Origin: Halomonas sp. A11-A
Lineage (GTDB): Bacteria; Pseudomonadota; Gammaproteobacteria; Pseudomonadales; Halomonadaceae
Assembly (NCBI RefSeq): GCF_003182195.1
Contig: NZ_QGTM01000027.1
Span: 1 to 38,210, forward strand
Length of the DNA stretch: 38,210 nucleotides
Reading direction: 5' to 3'
A program made the translations under genes and the position numbers. Positions 1 through 6,786 of this stretch are shown piece by piece. A model generated the notes under the pieces. That model ran no database searches, was not told the origin of the DNA, and worked only from the letters and a program-made list of their open reading frames with translations. Position 1 is the first letter of the stretch. Each line of letters starts with the position of its first letter.

Positions 1-81
1 CATGCCGGCAAACTGGCGCATTTTCCGCACCTGCTCGCCGTTGGGCATCAGTTCGTATTTGAAGGCTTGGAGGCGTTGCAT
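1..81 (-). CDS. tnpB: TnpB (OrfB, IS200/IS605 group), N-terminal fragment cut by window edge
   Basis: Only the first 27 codons are in the window. They read MQRLQAFKYELMPNGEQ and continue with VRKMRQFAG, the characteristic start of the helix-turn-helix domain of OrfB/TnpB proteins, the RNA-guided nucleases carried by IS200/IS605 and IS1341-type elements. The ATG is at 81-79 and the gene runs off the left edge, so the RuvC and zinc-finger parts cannot be judged. An IS1595-family element sits 16 bases upstream of the start codon (target duplication at 98-105), separating the gene from its original upstream sequence at 1153 onward. Two hairpins there (1172-1188 and 1200-1220) could belong to the element's left end. 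No tnpA is visible. Confidence 0.75.
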   Translation of the reverse strand, partial: MQRLQAFKYELMPNGEQVRKMRQFAGM

Positions 82-107
82 AGTGACCCGAAGCTGTATT
101 TATATGG

Positions 108-1070
108 CTATGTTGGTATCTGTTGTTGGTCTTTGCCTATCGCTATGCGAAACCACGCTTCCTCGGTTGGCCTCGCGGTTTCAAACAACCGTCGCCATGC
201 CAGGTAATTGGATAAGTACGCAGTCCCCACCCCGTGGAAACGCGACATCCAACCCTTCAATCGGCTCATGTAGCCGTTCACGTTCTGAATGTGATATTCC
301 TTGCCGAGCACGCGCTGGTTATCGAGTGTGATAAGTCGATGATGGGCAATGCCATGGTCAGCAGAGAAAGTTTTATACCAACTGTGTCCGTCAGAGCATA
401 AAATTGAGTCGCGGTCGATAATCGGTGACAGAAATTCGTGGACAGTCGACTTTTGAAGTGTCGGATCCACTAGCTCACTGAGCTTCCCATTGCGATCACG
501 TGCAATAAGTACCGGAATCCTATCCGCTTTTTTACTCTTTTTACCTTGCCCTCCACGCTTTCTGGGTTTCCGGTGAGTGATATTTCGCTTCCCTTTACAG
601 GACTCCAGGAAGAAGGTTTCGTCTACCTCGATGATGCCGGATAGTGGGTTAGCGTTTTCTTCAGCGCTTGTTTTTAGGAAGCGATGTCTCCAGCGGAAAG
701 ACGTCTTCAAATCGATACCTACTCGGGCCGCCGAGACGCGCAACGTCAGACTGTCTCGCATGCAGCGCAGGTAGTTGAACCACTTATCGCGGTGCTGCAG
801 TTTGGCCAAGGGCGTGCCGGTTAGAGCATTGAATGTCTTGCGACAGTCGGGATTCCTGCAGCGATATCGCTGCAGGCCACCGGCGCGACCCCATTTGGTA
901 GGCTCTTCAGTGCCACAATGGGGACAGGGAAGGTGAGTTCTCGCGGTGTCGAGCAGGGTATTCGCTTGGGAGTTGATTTGCCCAAGCATCTGATCTACCA
1001 AGTATTTCTTGATATGGGTAGGCAGGCTTGCCAATGTCTTTTCGAGGACCTTGAGATCTGTTTGTTTCAT
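108..1070 (-). CDS. IS1595-family transposase
   Basis: This 320-residue protein has an N-terminal zinc ribbon (CPHCG near residue 49, then RCRNPDCRKTF), a motif typical of IS1595/ISXO2-like transposases. The catalytic core follows: IIEVDETFF supplies the first Asp, ILCSDGHSWY the second, and NVNGYMSRLKGW the Asn of the DDN form of the DDE triad used in this family, followed by the GVGTAYLSNYLAW signature. A basic stretch (GKRNITHRKPRKRGGQGKK) lies between the first two acidic motifs, as expected. The gene is complete and the surrounding element intact, so it is probably active. It transposes the element by cut-and-paste or copy-out chemistry at AT-rich targets. Confidence 0.92.
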   Translation of the reverse strand: MKQTDLKVLEKTLASLPTHIKKYLVDQMLGQINSQANTLLDTARTHLPCPHCGTEEPTKWGRAGGLQRYRCRNPDCRKTFNALTGTPLAKLQHRDKWFNYLRCMRDSLTLRVSAARVGIDLKTSFRWRHRFLKTSAEENANPLSGIIEVDETFFLESCKGKRNITHRKPRKRGGQGKKSKKADRIPVLIARDRNGKLSELVDPTLQKSTVHEFLSPIIDRDSILCSDGHSWYKTFSADHGIAHHRLITLDNQRVLGKEYHIQNVNGYMSRLKGWMSRFHGVGTAYLSNYLAWRRLFETARPTEEAWFRIAIGKDQQQIPT

Positions 1071-1086
1071 GGCGTGCTCCAGAGAA

Positions 1087-1116
1087 ATACTGGATATACA
1101 GTAGTATATACAGTAT
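1087..1116. promoter_or_regulatory. Imperfect 30-bp palindrome upstream of the IS transposase
   Basis: The sequence runs ATACTG...CAGTAT with 12 of 15 half-site positions paired (mismatches at half-site positions 7, 14 and 15). It begins 17 bases upstream of the transposase ATG, inside the element, where a promoter or operator would lie. On the minus strand it contains two direct CTGTATAT half-sites resembling LexA half-sites, but no CTG-N10-CAG spacing. It may be a self-regulatory site. Confidence 0.35.
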
Positions 1117-1154
1117 TTTTAAAGCACGCCAACAGCAGATACCAACATAGCCAT

Positions 1155-1241
1155 TTATATCCAGTAGTATAGGGCGCCTGAGGCGCCCGCGCTATCCTTC
1201 CTCGGCCTGAAGTGCCGAGGCTTGTCGCGCTTTTTGGTCAT
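1155..1241 (-). CDS. Possible short basic ORF after the PomB-like gene, 28 aa
   Basis: An ATG at 1241-1239 lies one base past the stop codon of the upstream stator gene and opens a 28-codon frame beginning MTKKRDKPRHFRPRKD. It ends inside the AT-rich target of the IS insertion. The product is strongly basic and matches no family I know. It may be the truncated start of a gene interrupted by the tnpB element, or a chance frame across the two hairpins described separately. Only its tight spacing to the stator gene favours translation. Confidence 0.2.
   Translation of the reverse strand: MTKKRDKPRHFRPRKDSAGASGALYYWI
1172..1220. repeat. Two adjacent hairpins between the stator operon and tnpB
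   Basis: The first is GGGCGCC-TGA-GGCGCCC at 1172-1188, a perfect 7-bp stem. The second is CCTCGGC-CTGAAGT-GCCGAGG at 1200-1220, also a perfect 7-bp stem. Neither is followed by a T tract on the minus strand. They may terminate the stator transcript, or form the left-end structure of the tnpB element. IS200/IS605 ends are known to use subterminal hairpins. Confidence 0.4.
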
Positions 1242-1242
1242 G

Positions 1243-1941
1243 TCAGCGTGGCTGCTGGTGAAGCAGCAGCTCCACCCGCCGGTTGGCCGCGCGTCCCTCG
1301 GCGGTCGCATTGCTCTCCAGGGGCCGGGTCTCCGCGTAGCCGACCGCACGCAGTCGCGCCTCCTCGACGCCCGCCTCGGCCAGATAGCGCAGCACCGAGA
1401 TAGCCCTCGCGGTGGACAGCTCCCAGTTGGAGGGAAAGCGTGCCGTGGAGATGGGAATGTTGTCAGTGTGCCCCTCCACCGAGACATCGCCGTCGAACTC
1501 CTGGATCAGCTCCACCAGGCGCTGCAGCACCTGGTCCGCGCCCTCGATCAGCTCGGCCTGGCCGCTGGCGAAGAGCAGCTTGTCATCAATGCGCAGGGTG
1601 ATGCCCTGGGCGCTTTGATCGACGCTGACCCCCTCGATTTCCAGCCCCTGAAAGCGCGGCTGCAGCCCATCATGGCGTGGCTGAACGCCGGTTGCCAGGG
1701 GACCCAGCCCTCCCGCCACGGCAATCGCGGCCGACTGCGCCACCGGCGAGATCTGTCTTGTCGACTCGCCACCGTGCTGGCTGCCGCTCACCGCCAGGCC
1801 ATTGCCCGCCATGGAGAGCAGCAGCACGAACAGCGTGATCAGCAGCGTCAGCACGTCAAGATAGCTGACCAGCCAGGCCTCCCCGTCGCCCTCCCCCGCG
1901 CCGCCGGGCGCCAGTACCTCCCTGACGTTGCGATCAAGCAC
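1243..1941 (-). CDS. MotB/PomB-like stator protein of the second motor set
   Basis: This is the peptidoglycan-anchoring half of a flagellar stator. Near the N-terminus a single membrane segment, WLVSYLDVLTLLITLFVLL, carries the essential ion-binding Asp (residue 29 from the chosen start). A linker of about 60 residues leads to an OmpA-like domain with the VEGHTDNIPI and NRRVELLL motifs. The GTG at 1941 is preferred because it has GAGG nearby upstream and overlaps the PomA-like stop by 8 bp, like a coupled pair. An in-frame GTG at 1956 is possible but has no visible ribosome-binding site. With its partner it forms a stator distinct from the MotAB pair at 23259-25096. The coupling ion cannot be read from the sequence alone. 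Confidence 0.85.
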   Translation of the reverse strand: MLDRNVREVLAPGGAGEGDGEAWLVSYLDVLTLLITLFVLLLSMAGNGLAVSGSQHGGESTRQISPVAQSAAIAVAGGLGPLATGVQPRHDGLQPRFQGLEIEGVSVDQSAQGITLRIDDKLLFASGQAELIEGADQVLQRLVELIQEFDGDVSVEGHTDNIPISTARFPSNWELSTARAISVLRYLAEAGVEEARLRAVGYAETRPLESNATAEGRAANRRVELLLHQQPR

Positions 1942-2749
1942 TCTGGTCCGCCTCACCGTCGCGCGGCCGCGGCTTGCCGGGCTCGCGGATCTCGTCGCGG
2001 TAGTTGGCCACGAAGGAGTTAAGGGTCTCCTCGATGAAGGAGGGCAGGCGGCGCTTGGTGATCAGGGAGATCCCCTCGAGCACCATGTTCATGGCGATGA
2101 GCCGCTCCTCGGTGCGCCGCTCGAGCTTCACCGCGATGGGCTTGAACACCAGGTTGGCCAGCAGGATGCCGTAGAAGGTGGTCAGCAGGGCCACCGCCAT
2201 GCGCGAGCCGATCACATGCAGATCGCCGGCTTCCATGACCTCCAGCATGTTCACCAGCCCGACCAGGGTGCCGATCATGCCGAAGGCGGGGGCATAGGTT
2301 GCCATGGTACGGAAGATCTGCGCCTCGGCCTGCTCGCGCGCCCGCAGGCGGGCAATGCGCCAGCTCAGCAGGTCATAGATCTCATCCGGCTTGGTGTTAG
2401 CGATGACCAGTTGGATACCCGTGCGCAGGAAGGGGTTGCGGGTATGCTCCAGGGCCGCCTCCACGGCGCGCACGTCCCCCTTGAACCAGAGCCGAGACAT
2501 GTCCACCAGCTCCTTGATGTCGTCGCGGGTATAAGTGTTCTCGCGCCGAAAGACGATCCCCACCAGCCGCACCACCCGCACCACCTCCTTGAGGGGATAG
2601 CTGATGAAGGTGGCCGCCATGGTACCGGCCAGCACGATGGCCAGCCCCGGCAGGTTCAGGAAGCTCTGCGGCGACTCCGCCGTGAACAACAGGACGCTGG
2701 CCAGCAGCACGCAGCTGGCGAAGATGCCGATAAGCGTCGAGGGATTCAT
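1934..2749 (-). CDS. MotA/PomA-like stator ion-channel subunit of the second motor set
   Basis: This 271-residue protein has four predicted membrane segments in the MotA/PomA arrangement and a large cytoplasmic loop. The third-segment motif APAFGMIGTLVGLVNML and the fourth-segment AVALLTTFYG resemble Vibrio PomA and Pseudomonas MotC much more than E. coli MotA. PomA-type stators are commonly sodium-driven, so Na+ use is a reasonable inference in a halophile, but it is not shown here. The gene overlaps its partner downstream and has its own sigma-28 promoter at 2806-2832. It follows fliA after 190 bases. Confidence 0.9.
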   Translation of the reverse strand: MNPSTLIGIFASCVLLASVLLFTAESPQSFLNLPGLAIVLAGTMAATFISYPLKEVVRVVRLVGIVFRRENTYTRDDIKELVDMSRLWFKGDVRAVEAALEHTRNPFLRTGIQLVIANTKPDEIYDLLSWRIARLRAREQAEAQIFRTMATYAPAFGMIGTLVGLVNMLEVMEAGDLHVIGSRMAVALLTTFYGILLANLVFKPIAVKLERRTEERLIAMNMVLEGISLITKRRLPSFIEETLNSFVANYRDEIREPGKPRPRDGEADQSA

Positions 2750-2805
2750 GCACGGCTCCTTGCCGGGTGAGAAAAGGTCACAGTGGCGGGAAGGGACACT
2801 GGGGC

Positions 2806-2832
2806 TTATCGGCCACTGCGGCCCTTTCTTTA
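2806..2832 (-). promoter_or_regulatory. Sigma-28 (FliA) promoter for the second stator pair
   Basis: On the minus strand the sequence is TAAAGAAA, 11 bases, GCCGATAA. The -10 matches the sigma-28 consensus exactly and the -35 carries TAAAG. It lies 57 bases upstream of the PomA-like start codon. Confidence 0.9.
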
Positions 2833-2863
2833 GCGGGCGTTAGCGGCAGCGGGCGTTAGCGGC
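2832..2863. repeat. Perfect 16-bp tandem duplication upstream of the stator promoter
   Basis: AGCGGGCGTTAGCGGC occurs twice in direct succession (2832-2847, 2848-2863), directly upstream of the -35 element. A small palindrome, TGCGCTTAGCGCA, follows at 2868-2880. This could be replication slippage or a regulator site. Confidence 0.8.
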
Positions 2864-2939
2864 GCGATGCGCTTAGCGCAGTGATATTCTGCCAGCGAAC
2901 GGCTGCCCCGGGCCTATATGTGGCACGGCCCCGGGGGCG

Positions 2940-3644
2940 TCAGCCCTGATCGCGCAGTCGGGCTCGCAGGCGACTCACCGCCTGGCTGTGGAGCTGGCAC
3001 ACCCGTGACTCGGTCACCCCCAGCACTGCCCCGATCTCCTTGAGGTTCAGCTCCTCCTGATAGTAGAGCGCCATCAGCAGCTGCTCGCGCTCCGGCAGCG
3101 CAGCGATGGCCTCCACCAGGCGCTCGCGTTGCTCATGCTCCACCAGTTCGGCGAAGGGGGTGCTGCGCTGGGGGCTGTCGAACCCCTGCTCGTGCCCCTC
3201 GGCCACCAGCTCCTCGAAGGGCAGCAGCTGGCCGCAGTTGGTGTCGCTCAACAGCTGCCGATAGTCGCCGAGTTCCATCCCGAGCTCGGCGGCGATCTCG
3301 TGCTCCTCCGCGGGCCTGGCGAAGCGCTGTTCCAGGCGCCTGACGGCCTCATCCACCGCCCGAGCGTTGCGTCTCACGCTGCGCGGCAGCCAGTCACGGC
3401 TGCGCAGCTCGTCGAGCATCGCCCCCCGGATACGCTGACTGGCAAAGGTGGCAAAGCTCGCCCCCTGCCCCGCATCGAAGCGGCTCAGCGCCTCCAGCAG
3501 CCCCACCGTACCGGCCTGGATCAGGTCATCGAGTTCGATGCTGGCCGGCAGCCGCACCTGCAGCGCCAGCGCCTGGCGCCTGACCAGAGGCAGGTACTCG
3601 GTCAGCAGCTCGTTCTGTTGGATCTTTCCCTTGGCGGTATACAT
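2940..3644 (-). CDS. fliA: Flagellar sigma factor FliA (sigma-28)
   Basis: This 234-residue sigma-70-family protein lacks region 1.1. Region 2 is LVRRQALALQVRLPASIELDDLIQAG onward, with SRFDAGQGASFATFASQRIRGAMLDELR; region 3 starts at LPRSVRRNARAVDEAVRRLE; region 4 is LNLKEIGAVLGVTESRVCQLHSQAVSRLRARL. Length and order are normal for FliA. It directs RNA polymerase to late flagellar, stator and chemotaxis promoters of the TMAAG-N-GCCGATA type, several of which are recognisable in this window. It is the last gene of the flhB-flhA-flhF-flhG-like-flhE-fliA run, 15 bases after flhE, with AAGGCGA upstream of the ATG. Imperfect GC-rich stem halves beyond its stop (2905-2938) lack a T tract. Confidence 0.95.
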   Translation of the reverse strand: MYTAKGKIQQNELLTEYLPLVRRQALALQVRLPASIELDDLIQAGTVGLLEALSRFDAGQGASFATFASQRIRGAMLDELRSRDWLPRSVRRNARAVDEAVRRLEQRFARPAEEHEIAAELGMELGDYRQLLSDTNCGQLLPFEELVAEGHEQGFDSPQRSTPFAELVEHEQRERLVEAIAALPEREQLLMALYYQEELNLKEIGAVLGVTESRVCQLHSQAVSRLRARLRDQG

Positions 3645-3659
3645 CTCGTTCGCCTTGCC

Positions 3660-4070
3660 CTACCGATAGTTGACGATGACCTGAAGGTCGCTGACCCGAA
3701 CCGCCGTCCGCTGGCCCGGTGCCAGGGCGAACCGGAAGTGCAGGGGGACCGTCGCGGGCAACCCTGCCAGCGCCCGACTGCTGCCGGCGCTCGAGGCAAG
3801 CTCCGCACAGCCGCCCGGATGGCAGAGCCAGCCCACCACGACCTGGCCGGCCGGCACCCCGTAGCGCCAGCTCACCTCTTCGATGACGCCTGCCGTCACG
3901 GCCGGCGGTGGTGGCATCGTGGCGCTTGCCATGCTGCGCTCTGCCAGCACCGCCCTGACCGGCCCGGCCTGGCCGACCCAGCTACCTGCCGCCGACACCG
4001 GCGAGGCCAGCGTCAGCATGGCCAGCGTCAACATGGCCAGGGCCAGCCAACTCCCCCGCAGCCGGCTCAT
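3660..4070 (-). CDS. flhE: Flagellar protein FlhE
   Basis: This 136-residue secreted protein has a signal peptide ending near SPVSA. The mature part shows the FlhE pattern: GSW near the start, VSWRYGVPAG, an LC...GC cysteine pair, the LAGLPATVPLHFRF stretch and the diagnostic C-terminus VIVNYR, which is nearly identical to the end of E. coli FlhE. In enterics FlhE is periplasmic and acts with the export gate; loss causes proton leakage through the secretion system. Its ATG overlaps the upstream gene's TGA (ATGA at 4067-4070). The signal peptide contains a repeated AMLTL pentapeptide, encoded by a 15-bp tandem repeat at 4006-4035 with one mismatch. Confidence 0.88.
   Translation of the reverse strand: MSRLRGSWLALAMLTLAMLTLASPVSAAGSWVGQAGPVRAVLAERSMASATMPPPPAVTAGVIEEVSWRYGVPAGQVVVGWLCHPGGCAELASSAGSSRALAGLPATVPLHFRFALAPGQRTAVRVSDLQVIVNYR
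4006..4035. repeat. 15-bp tandem repeat encoding part of the FlhE signal peptide
   Basis: Two adjacent 15-bp units (4006-4020 and 4021-4035) differ at one base and encode the duplicated AMLTL in the hydrophobic core of the FlhE signal sequence. The repeat keeps frame. Confidence 0.75.
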
Positions 4071-4615
4071 GCCAGCACCACCAGTTCGACGCCCAGGTAG
4101 TGGGCAGCGGCCTGCTGCAGGTTGTCGAGCAGGCCGGGGCGACGGAGGCCCGGCGGATGCAGCAGCAGCAGCCTGCCCGGGCCACCGCCCTCCGCCAGGG
4201 CCAGCAGCAGCCGCCAGGCCCGCCGAAAGCTCTCGGCGTCGGCCTCTACCCAGAGTGCCCAGCGCGGCTGCTGGGCCGCCAGCAGCGGCAGGTGGGGGCT
4301 GTCTGCCGACACGGGCACCAGCTGCCAGCGCCGCGGGTCACCGACCCAGCGGCGCCCCTGGCCGTGCCAGTGGGCCAGCGGCTCCCGCGCGCGCTCCAGC
4401 TGGGGCGCCGGCAGGCCGACGATCAGCAGGGTGGCCGTCGAAGTCGCAAGCTGTGCGGCCGGCGGCTCCCGGCGAGCCACTGCCACCCGGCTCGCCGCGG
4501 GCACTTGCCCGGCCAGGGCGATCAACGCTTCGGCCACATGGGTCGGACAGCCGACCAGGTCCCGCTCCTGCCGTGATGCCCAGTGCCGAAGCCCTGAGGC
4601 TTGATCCATCGTCAT
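4067..4615 (-). CDS. FlhG-like protein lacking the ATPase P-loop
   Basis: The N-terminus, MTMDQASGLRHW, contains the DQAxxLR motif by which FlhG stimulates the FlhF GTPase and resembles the start of Vibrio and Shewanella FlhG. The gene lies directly after flhF, where flhG normally sits. The rest departs from FlhG: 182 residues instead of roughly 270-300, no KGGVGKT Walker A and no recognisable Walker B. A C-terminal stretch (PRWALWVEADAESFRRAWRLLLALAEGG to LGVELVVLA) could be a remnant of the MinD-like fold, but that is inference. The ATG is one base past the flhF TGA, and the stop overlaps flhE by 4 bp, so translation is probably coupled. It may be a FlhF activator without the membrane-switch ATPase. 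An unrelated protein that acquired the motif cannot be excluded. Confidence 0.7.
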   Translation of the reverse strand: MTMDQASGLRHWASRQERDLVGCPTHVAEALIALAGQVPAASRVAVARREPPAAQLATSTATLLIVGLPAPQLERAREPLAHWHGQGRRWVGDPRRWQLVPVSADSPHLPLLAAQQPRWALWVEADAESFRRAWRLLLALAEGGGPGRLLLLHPPGLRRPGLLDNLQQAAAHYLGVELVVLA

Positions 4616-4616
4616 A

Positions 4617-6767
4617 TCAGTGCAGCCCCTCAAGCCCGACGGTTCCCAGTTCGCGCAGCGCCTCGCGGGCGAGGCAGAGCTGCAGCAGCGCCTCGAGCAG
4701 TGTCTCGGCGCTGCCCCGCTTCCTGCCGGCCAGCAGCGCCAGGAGCTCACCCCGCAGGGAGAGCACCCAGGCCTCGTCGCTCGCCTCGAGCCGGGTGGCG
4801 ACGCTCGCCAGGCCGGCGGCCAGGGTGAGGCGCAGCGCCGGGGCCATGGCCGGGTCCGCCTCGACGAGCCGGCGAGTGGCGCGCCGCGTCAGGGCCGGCA
4901 GCGCCTCCGCGAGGAGCTGGGTCACCAGCAGGGGGACGGCGCGCCCGCGCAGGGTCGCCGGCGACAGCCAGTAGCCACGCTTCAGCACGCGACCGCTGTA
5001 GGCATCCACCAGCTCGCCCGCCCAGGCCCGCAGCGGCTCCGTCTCCCCTCGCCCCAGGCCCACCGTACAGGACTTAAGCGCCAACTGTGCCTCGCGCCCC
5101 CGCCAGCGCAGCGCACGCGGCTGCCGCGGCGACATCACAGCGGCCAGGGCAGCCAGCGGCTGACGCTCGCCGTCGACCACGACTCGCTGGGTGCCGCGCA
5201 CCTGGGCGATCCAGTCCCGCTGCTGCTCGGCCAGCCAGGTACGGGCCTCGAGGCCGGGCAGCCCGGCCAGCAGGTGTGCGCCGAGCGGGCCGGCCTCCTC
5301 GGCCGCCACCAGTCGCTCCAGCTCCCCGGCGGGCGCCAGGTGCTGCGGCACCGGCAGGGCCGACCACTGCCCCGCGGCATCCAGGGCCAGATCGGGCTGC
5401 GACCAGGCCTCGTTACGCACGCGGGTACGCGGCATCCAGACCCGGCTGCCACCGGGCAGCCGGGCCTGCCCCAGCAGCGACGCGAGTCGCTCGGACTGCA
5501 GCGCTGGCGGCACTCCGGCCAGCTGCCAGACCCGCGCCAGGTCGGCAAAGCCCGGCACCCGCTCGCGCAGGGTCGAGAGCAGCGTGGCGACGCGACGCCC
5601 CTGGCCCAGCAGCAGCGCGGCGGCGGCCGGTGGCTCCGGGCGAATCGACGTGCTGCGCACATCCAGCGCCTGGCTGACCAGGGTGGCGGCATCCATAACC
5701 ACCAGGTCCTCGGGGACGCGCTGGCCCTGGGCCACCAGCCGCAGACGCAGCCCATGGCGCATCAGGGCGTCGAGCAGCGGTCCCAGGCGCCCCGCCTCAT
5801 CGTGCTTGCTGATCAGGCAGTCATCCAGCGCCATGCCCGCGGCGCGGGCCGCCTGACGGTAGTTGATGATCACCTCCTCCAGCGCCTCCGGCTGGCTGAC
5901 GGCATTGAGCACCAGCAGCGGGCGCACTGGCGTGTCCCCCTTGAGCCTCGCCAGCTGGTCGATGACCCGCCGGTCGCGTTGGCTCATGCCCACGGTGTCG
6001 ACGATCACGAAGCGCCTGTCGGCCAGCGCCAAGTGCAGGGTCTCCAGGGGCTGGTCAAGATCGAGGCCATGCATGGGAACGCCCAGCAGCTCGGCGTAGA
6101 TCCGCAGCTGCTCATGGGCGCCGATACGAAACCCGTCGGTGGAGACCAGCGCCACGGCGTCCGGGCCGTGGCGCATCACGAAGCGGGCGGCGAGCTTGGC
6201 CGCGGTAGTGGTCTTGCCGACCCCGGTGGGGCCCACCAGGGCCACGATGCCGCCGCGGTCCAGCAGCGCCAGCTCGTCCTCCTCGACCAGCAGGCGCGCG
6301 GCCAGGCGATTCACCAGCCAGGTCGCCTCATCGTCGGGCGCCAGGCACTCCGGCAGCCCCTCCAGCACCTCCTCGCCGACCGCACGCGAAAACCCCGCCT
6401 CGAGCAGCCACTGCATGAGCCGCTGCCGGGGTGAGGGCGACGCCTCGGCGCGCTGGACGGTCAGCAGGCTGCGCATCTCCTGCATCTCCGCCAGCAGACG
6501 CGCACTCATGGCCTGGAAGGTCTCCTCCTCCCTCCCCCTGGTCGCCTCCGGGGCGACGGGCGTCGGCGTCGGTACAAGGGGCGGCGCCTCGACAGGCCGC
6601 GGCCTGGCCACGGCCGGCTCGGCTCCCCCCGTTTCGGCCATGGCGAGGATCTCGACGCCCTGCTCGGTGTGCCGGTTGGCCAGGATCAGCGCCTCGTCGC
6701 CCAGGGCGGCCCGTACCTGGCGCATCGCCTCGCGGCTGGTGGTGCCGGTGAATCGCATCACACTCAT
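4617..6767 (-). CDS. flhF: Flagellar SRP-like GTPase FlhF with a long C-terminal extension
   Basis: Residues 1-45 match the FlhF N-terminus (MRFTGTTSREAMRQVRAALG). A proline-rich linker leads to the NG-type GTPase: P-loop GPTGVGKT at 179-186, STDGFRIGAHEQL near 209-221, DTVG at 257-260 and the SKHDE guanine-specificity motif at about 320-324. FlhF sets the place and number of flagella in many bacteria. The GTPase homology ends near residue 370, where usual FlhF proteins end. This one continues to 716, adding about 340 residues rich in Leu, Ala and Arg that match no family I recognise. A frameshift fusion is unlikely because composition and frame are continuous. It follows flhA by 19 bases. 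Confidence 0.93.
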   Translation of the reverse strand: MSVMRFTGTTSREAMRQVRAALGDEALILANRHTEQGVEILAMAETGGAEPAVARPRPVEAPPLVPTPTPVAPEATRGREEETFQAMSARLLAEMQEMRSLLTVQRAEASPSPRQRLMQWLLEAGFSRAVGEEVLEGLPECLAPDDEATWLVNRLAARLLVEEDELALLDRGGIVALVGPTGVGKTTTAAKLAARFVMRHGPDAVALVSTDGFRIGAHEQLRIYAELLGVPMHGLDLDQPLETLHLALADRRFVIVDTVGMSQRDRRVIDQLARLKGDTPVRPLLVLNAVSQPEALEEVIINYRQAARAAGMALDDCLISKHDEAGRLGPLLDALMRHGLRLRLVAQGQRVPEDLVVMDAATLVSQALDVRSTSIRPEPPAAAALLLGQGRRVATLLSTLRERVPGFADLARVWQLAGVPPALQSERLASLLGQARLPGGSRVWMPRTRVRNEAWSQPDLALDAAGQWSALPVPQHLAPAGELERLVAAEEAGPLGAHLLAGLPGLEARTWLAEQQRDWIAQVRGTQRVVVDGERQPLAALAAVMSPRQPRALRWRGREAQLALKSCTVGLGRGETEPLRAWAGELVDAYSGRVLKRGYWLSPATLRGRAVPLLVTQLLAEALPALTRRATRRLVEADPAMAPALRLTLAAGLASVATRLEASDEAWVLSLRGELLALLAGRKRGSAETLLEALLQLCLAREALRELGTVGLEGLH

Positions 6768-6786
6768 GATTCAACTGCCTCTTATC

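Larger units (their letters stand above)
106..1152 (-). mobile_element. Complete IS1595-family insertion sequence, 1047 bp
   Basis: The ends are 24-bp terminal inverted repeats at 106-129 and 1129-1152 with one mismatch. They are flanked by a perfect 8-bp target duplication, ATTTATAT, at 98-105 and 1153-1160. An 8-bp AT-rich duplication is usual for IS1595. The single transposase gene fills the element and its stop codon lies inside the left repeat. Perfect ends and an intact gene imply a recent insertion. The target was the sequence just upstream of tnpB. Confidence 0.93.

Noticed and set aside
2..331. Plus-strand frame at the left edge
   Set aside because: It runs antisense through the tnpB start and across the IS boundary and transposase gene. 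No family resemblance.
1087..1116. Canonical LexA box upstream of the IS transposase
   Set aside because: CTGTATAT half-sites are present, but no CTG-N10-CAG spacing occurs. It is kept only as an unnamed palindrome.
4616..4750. Longer frame for the FlhG-like gene starting at 4750
   Set aside because: The extension lies within the 3' end of flhF. The ATG at 4615, directly after the flhF stop, gives the conserved MTMDQASGLR start.
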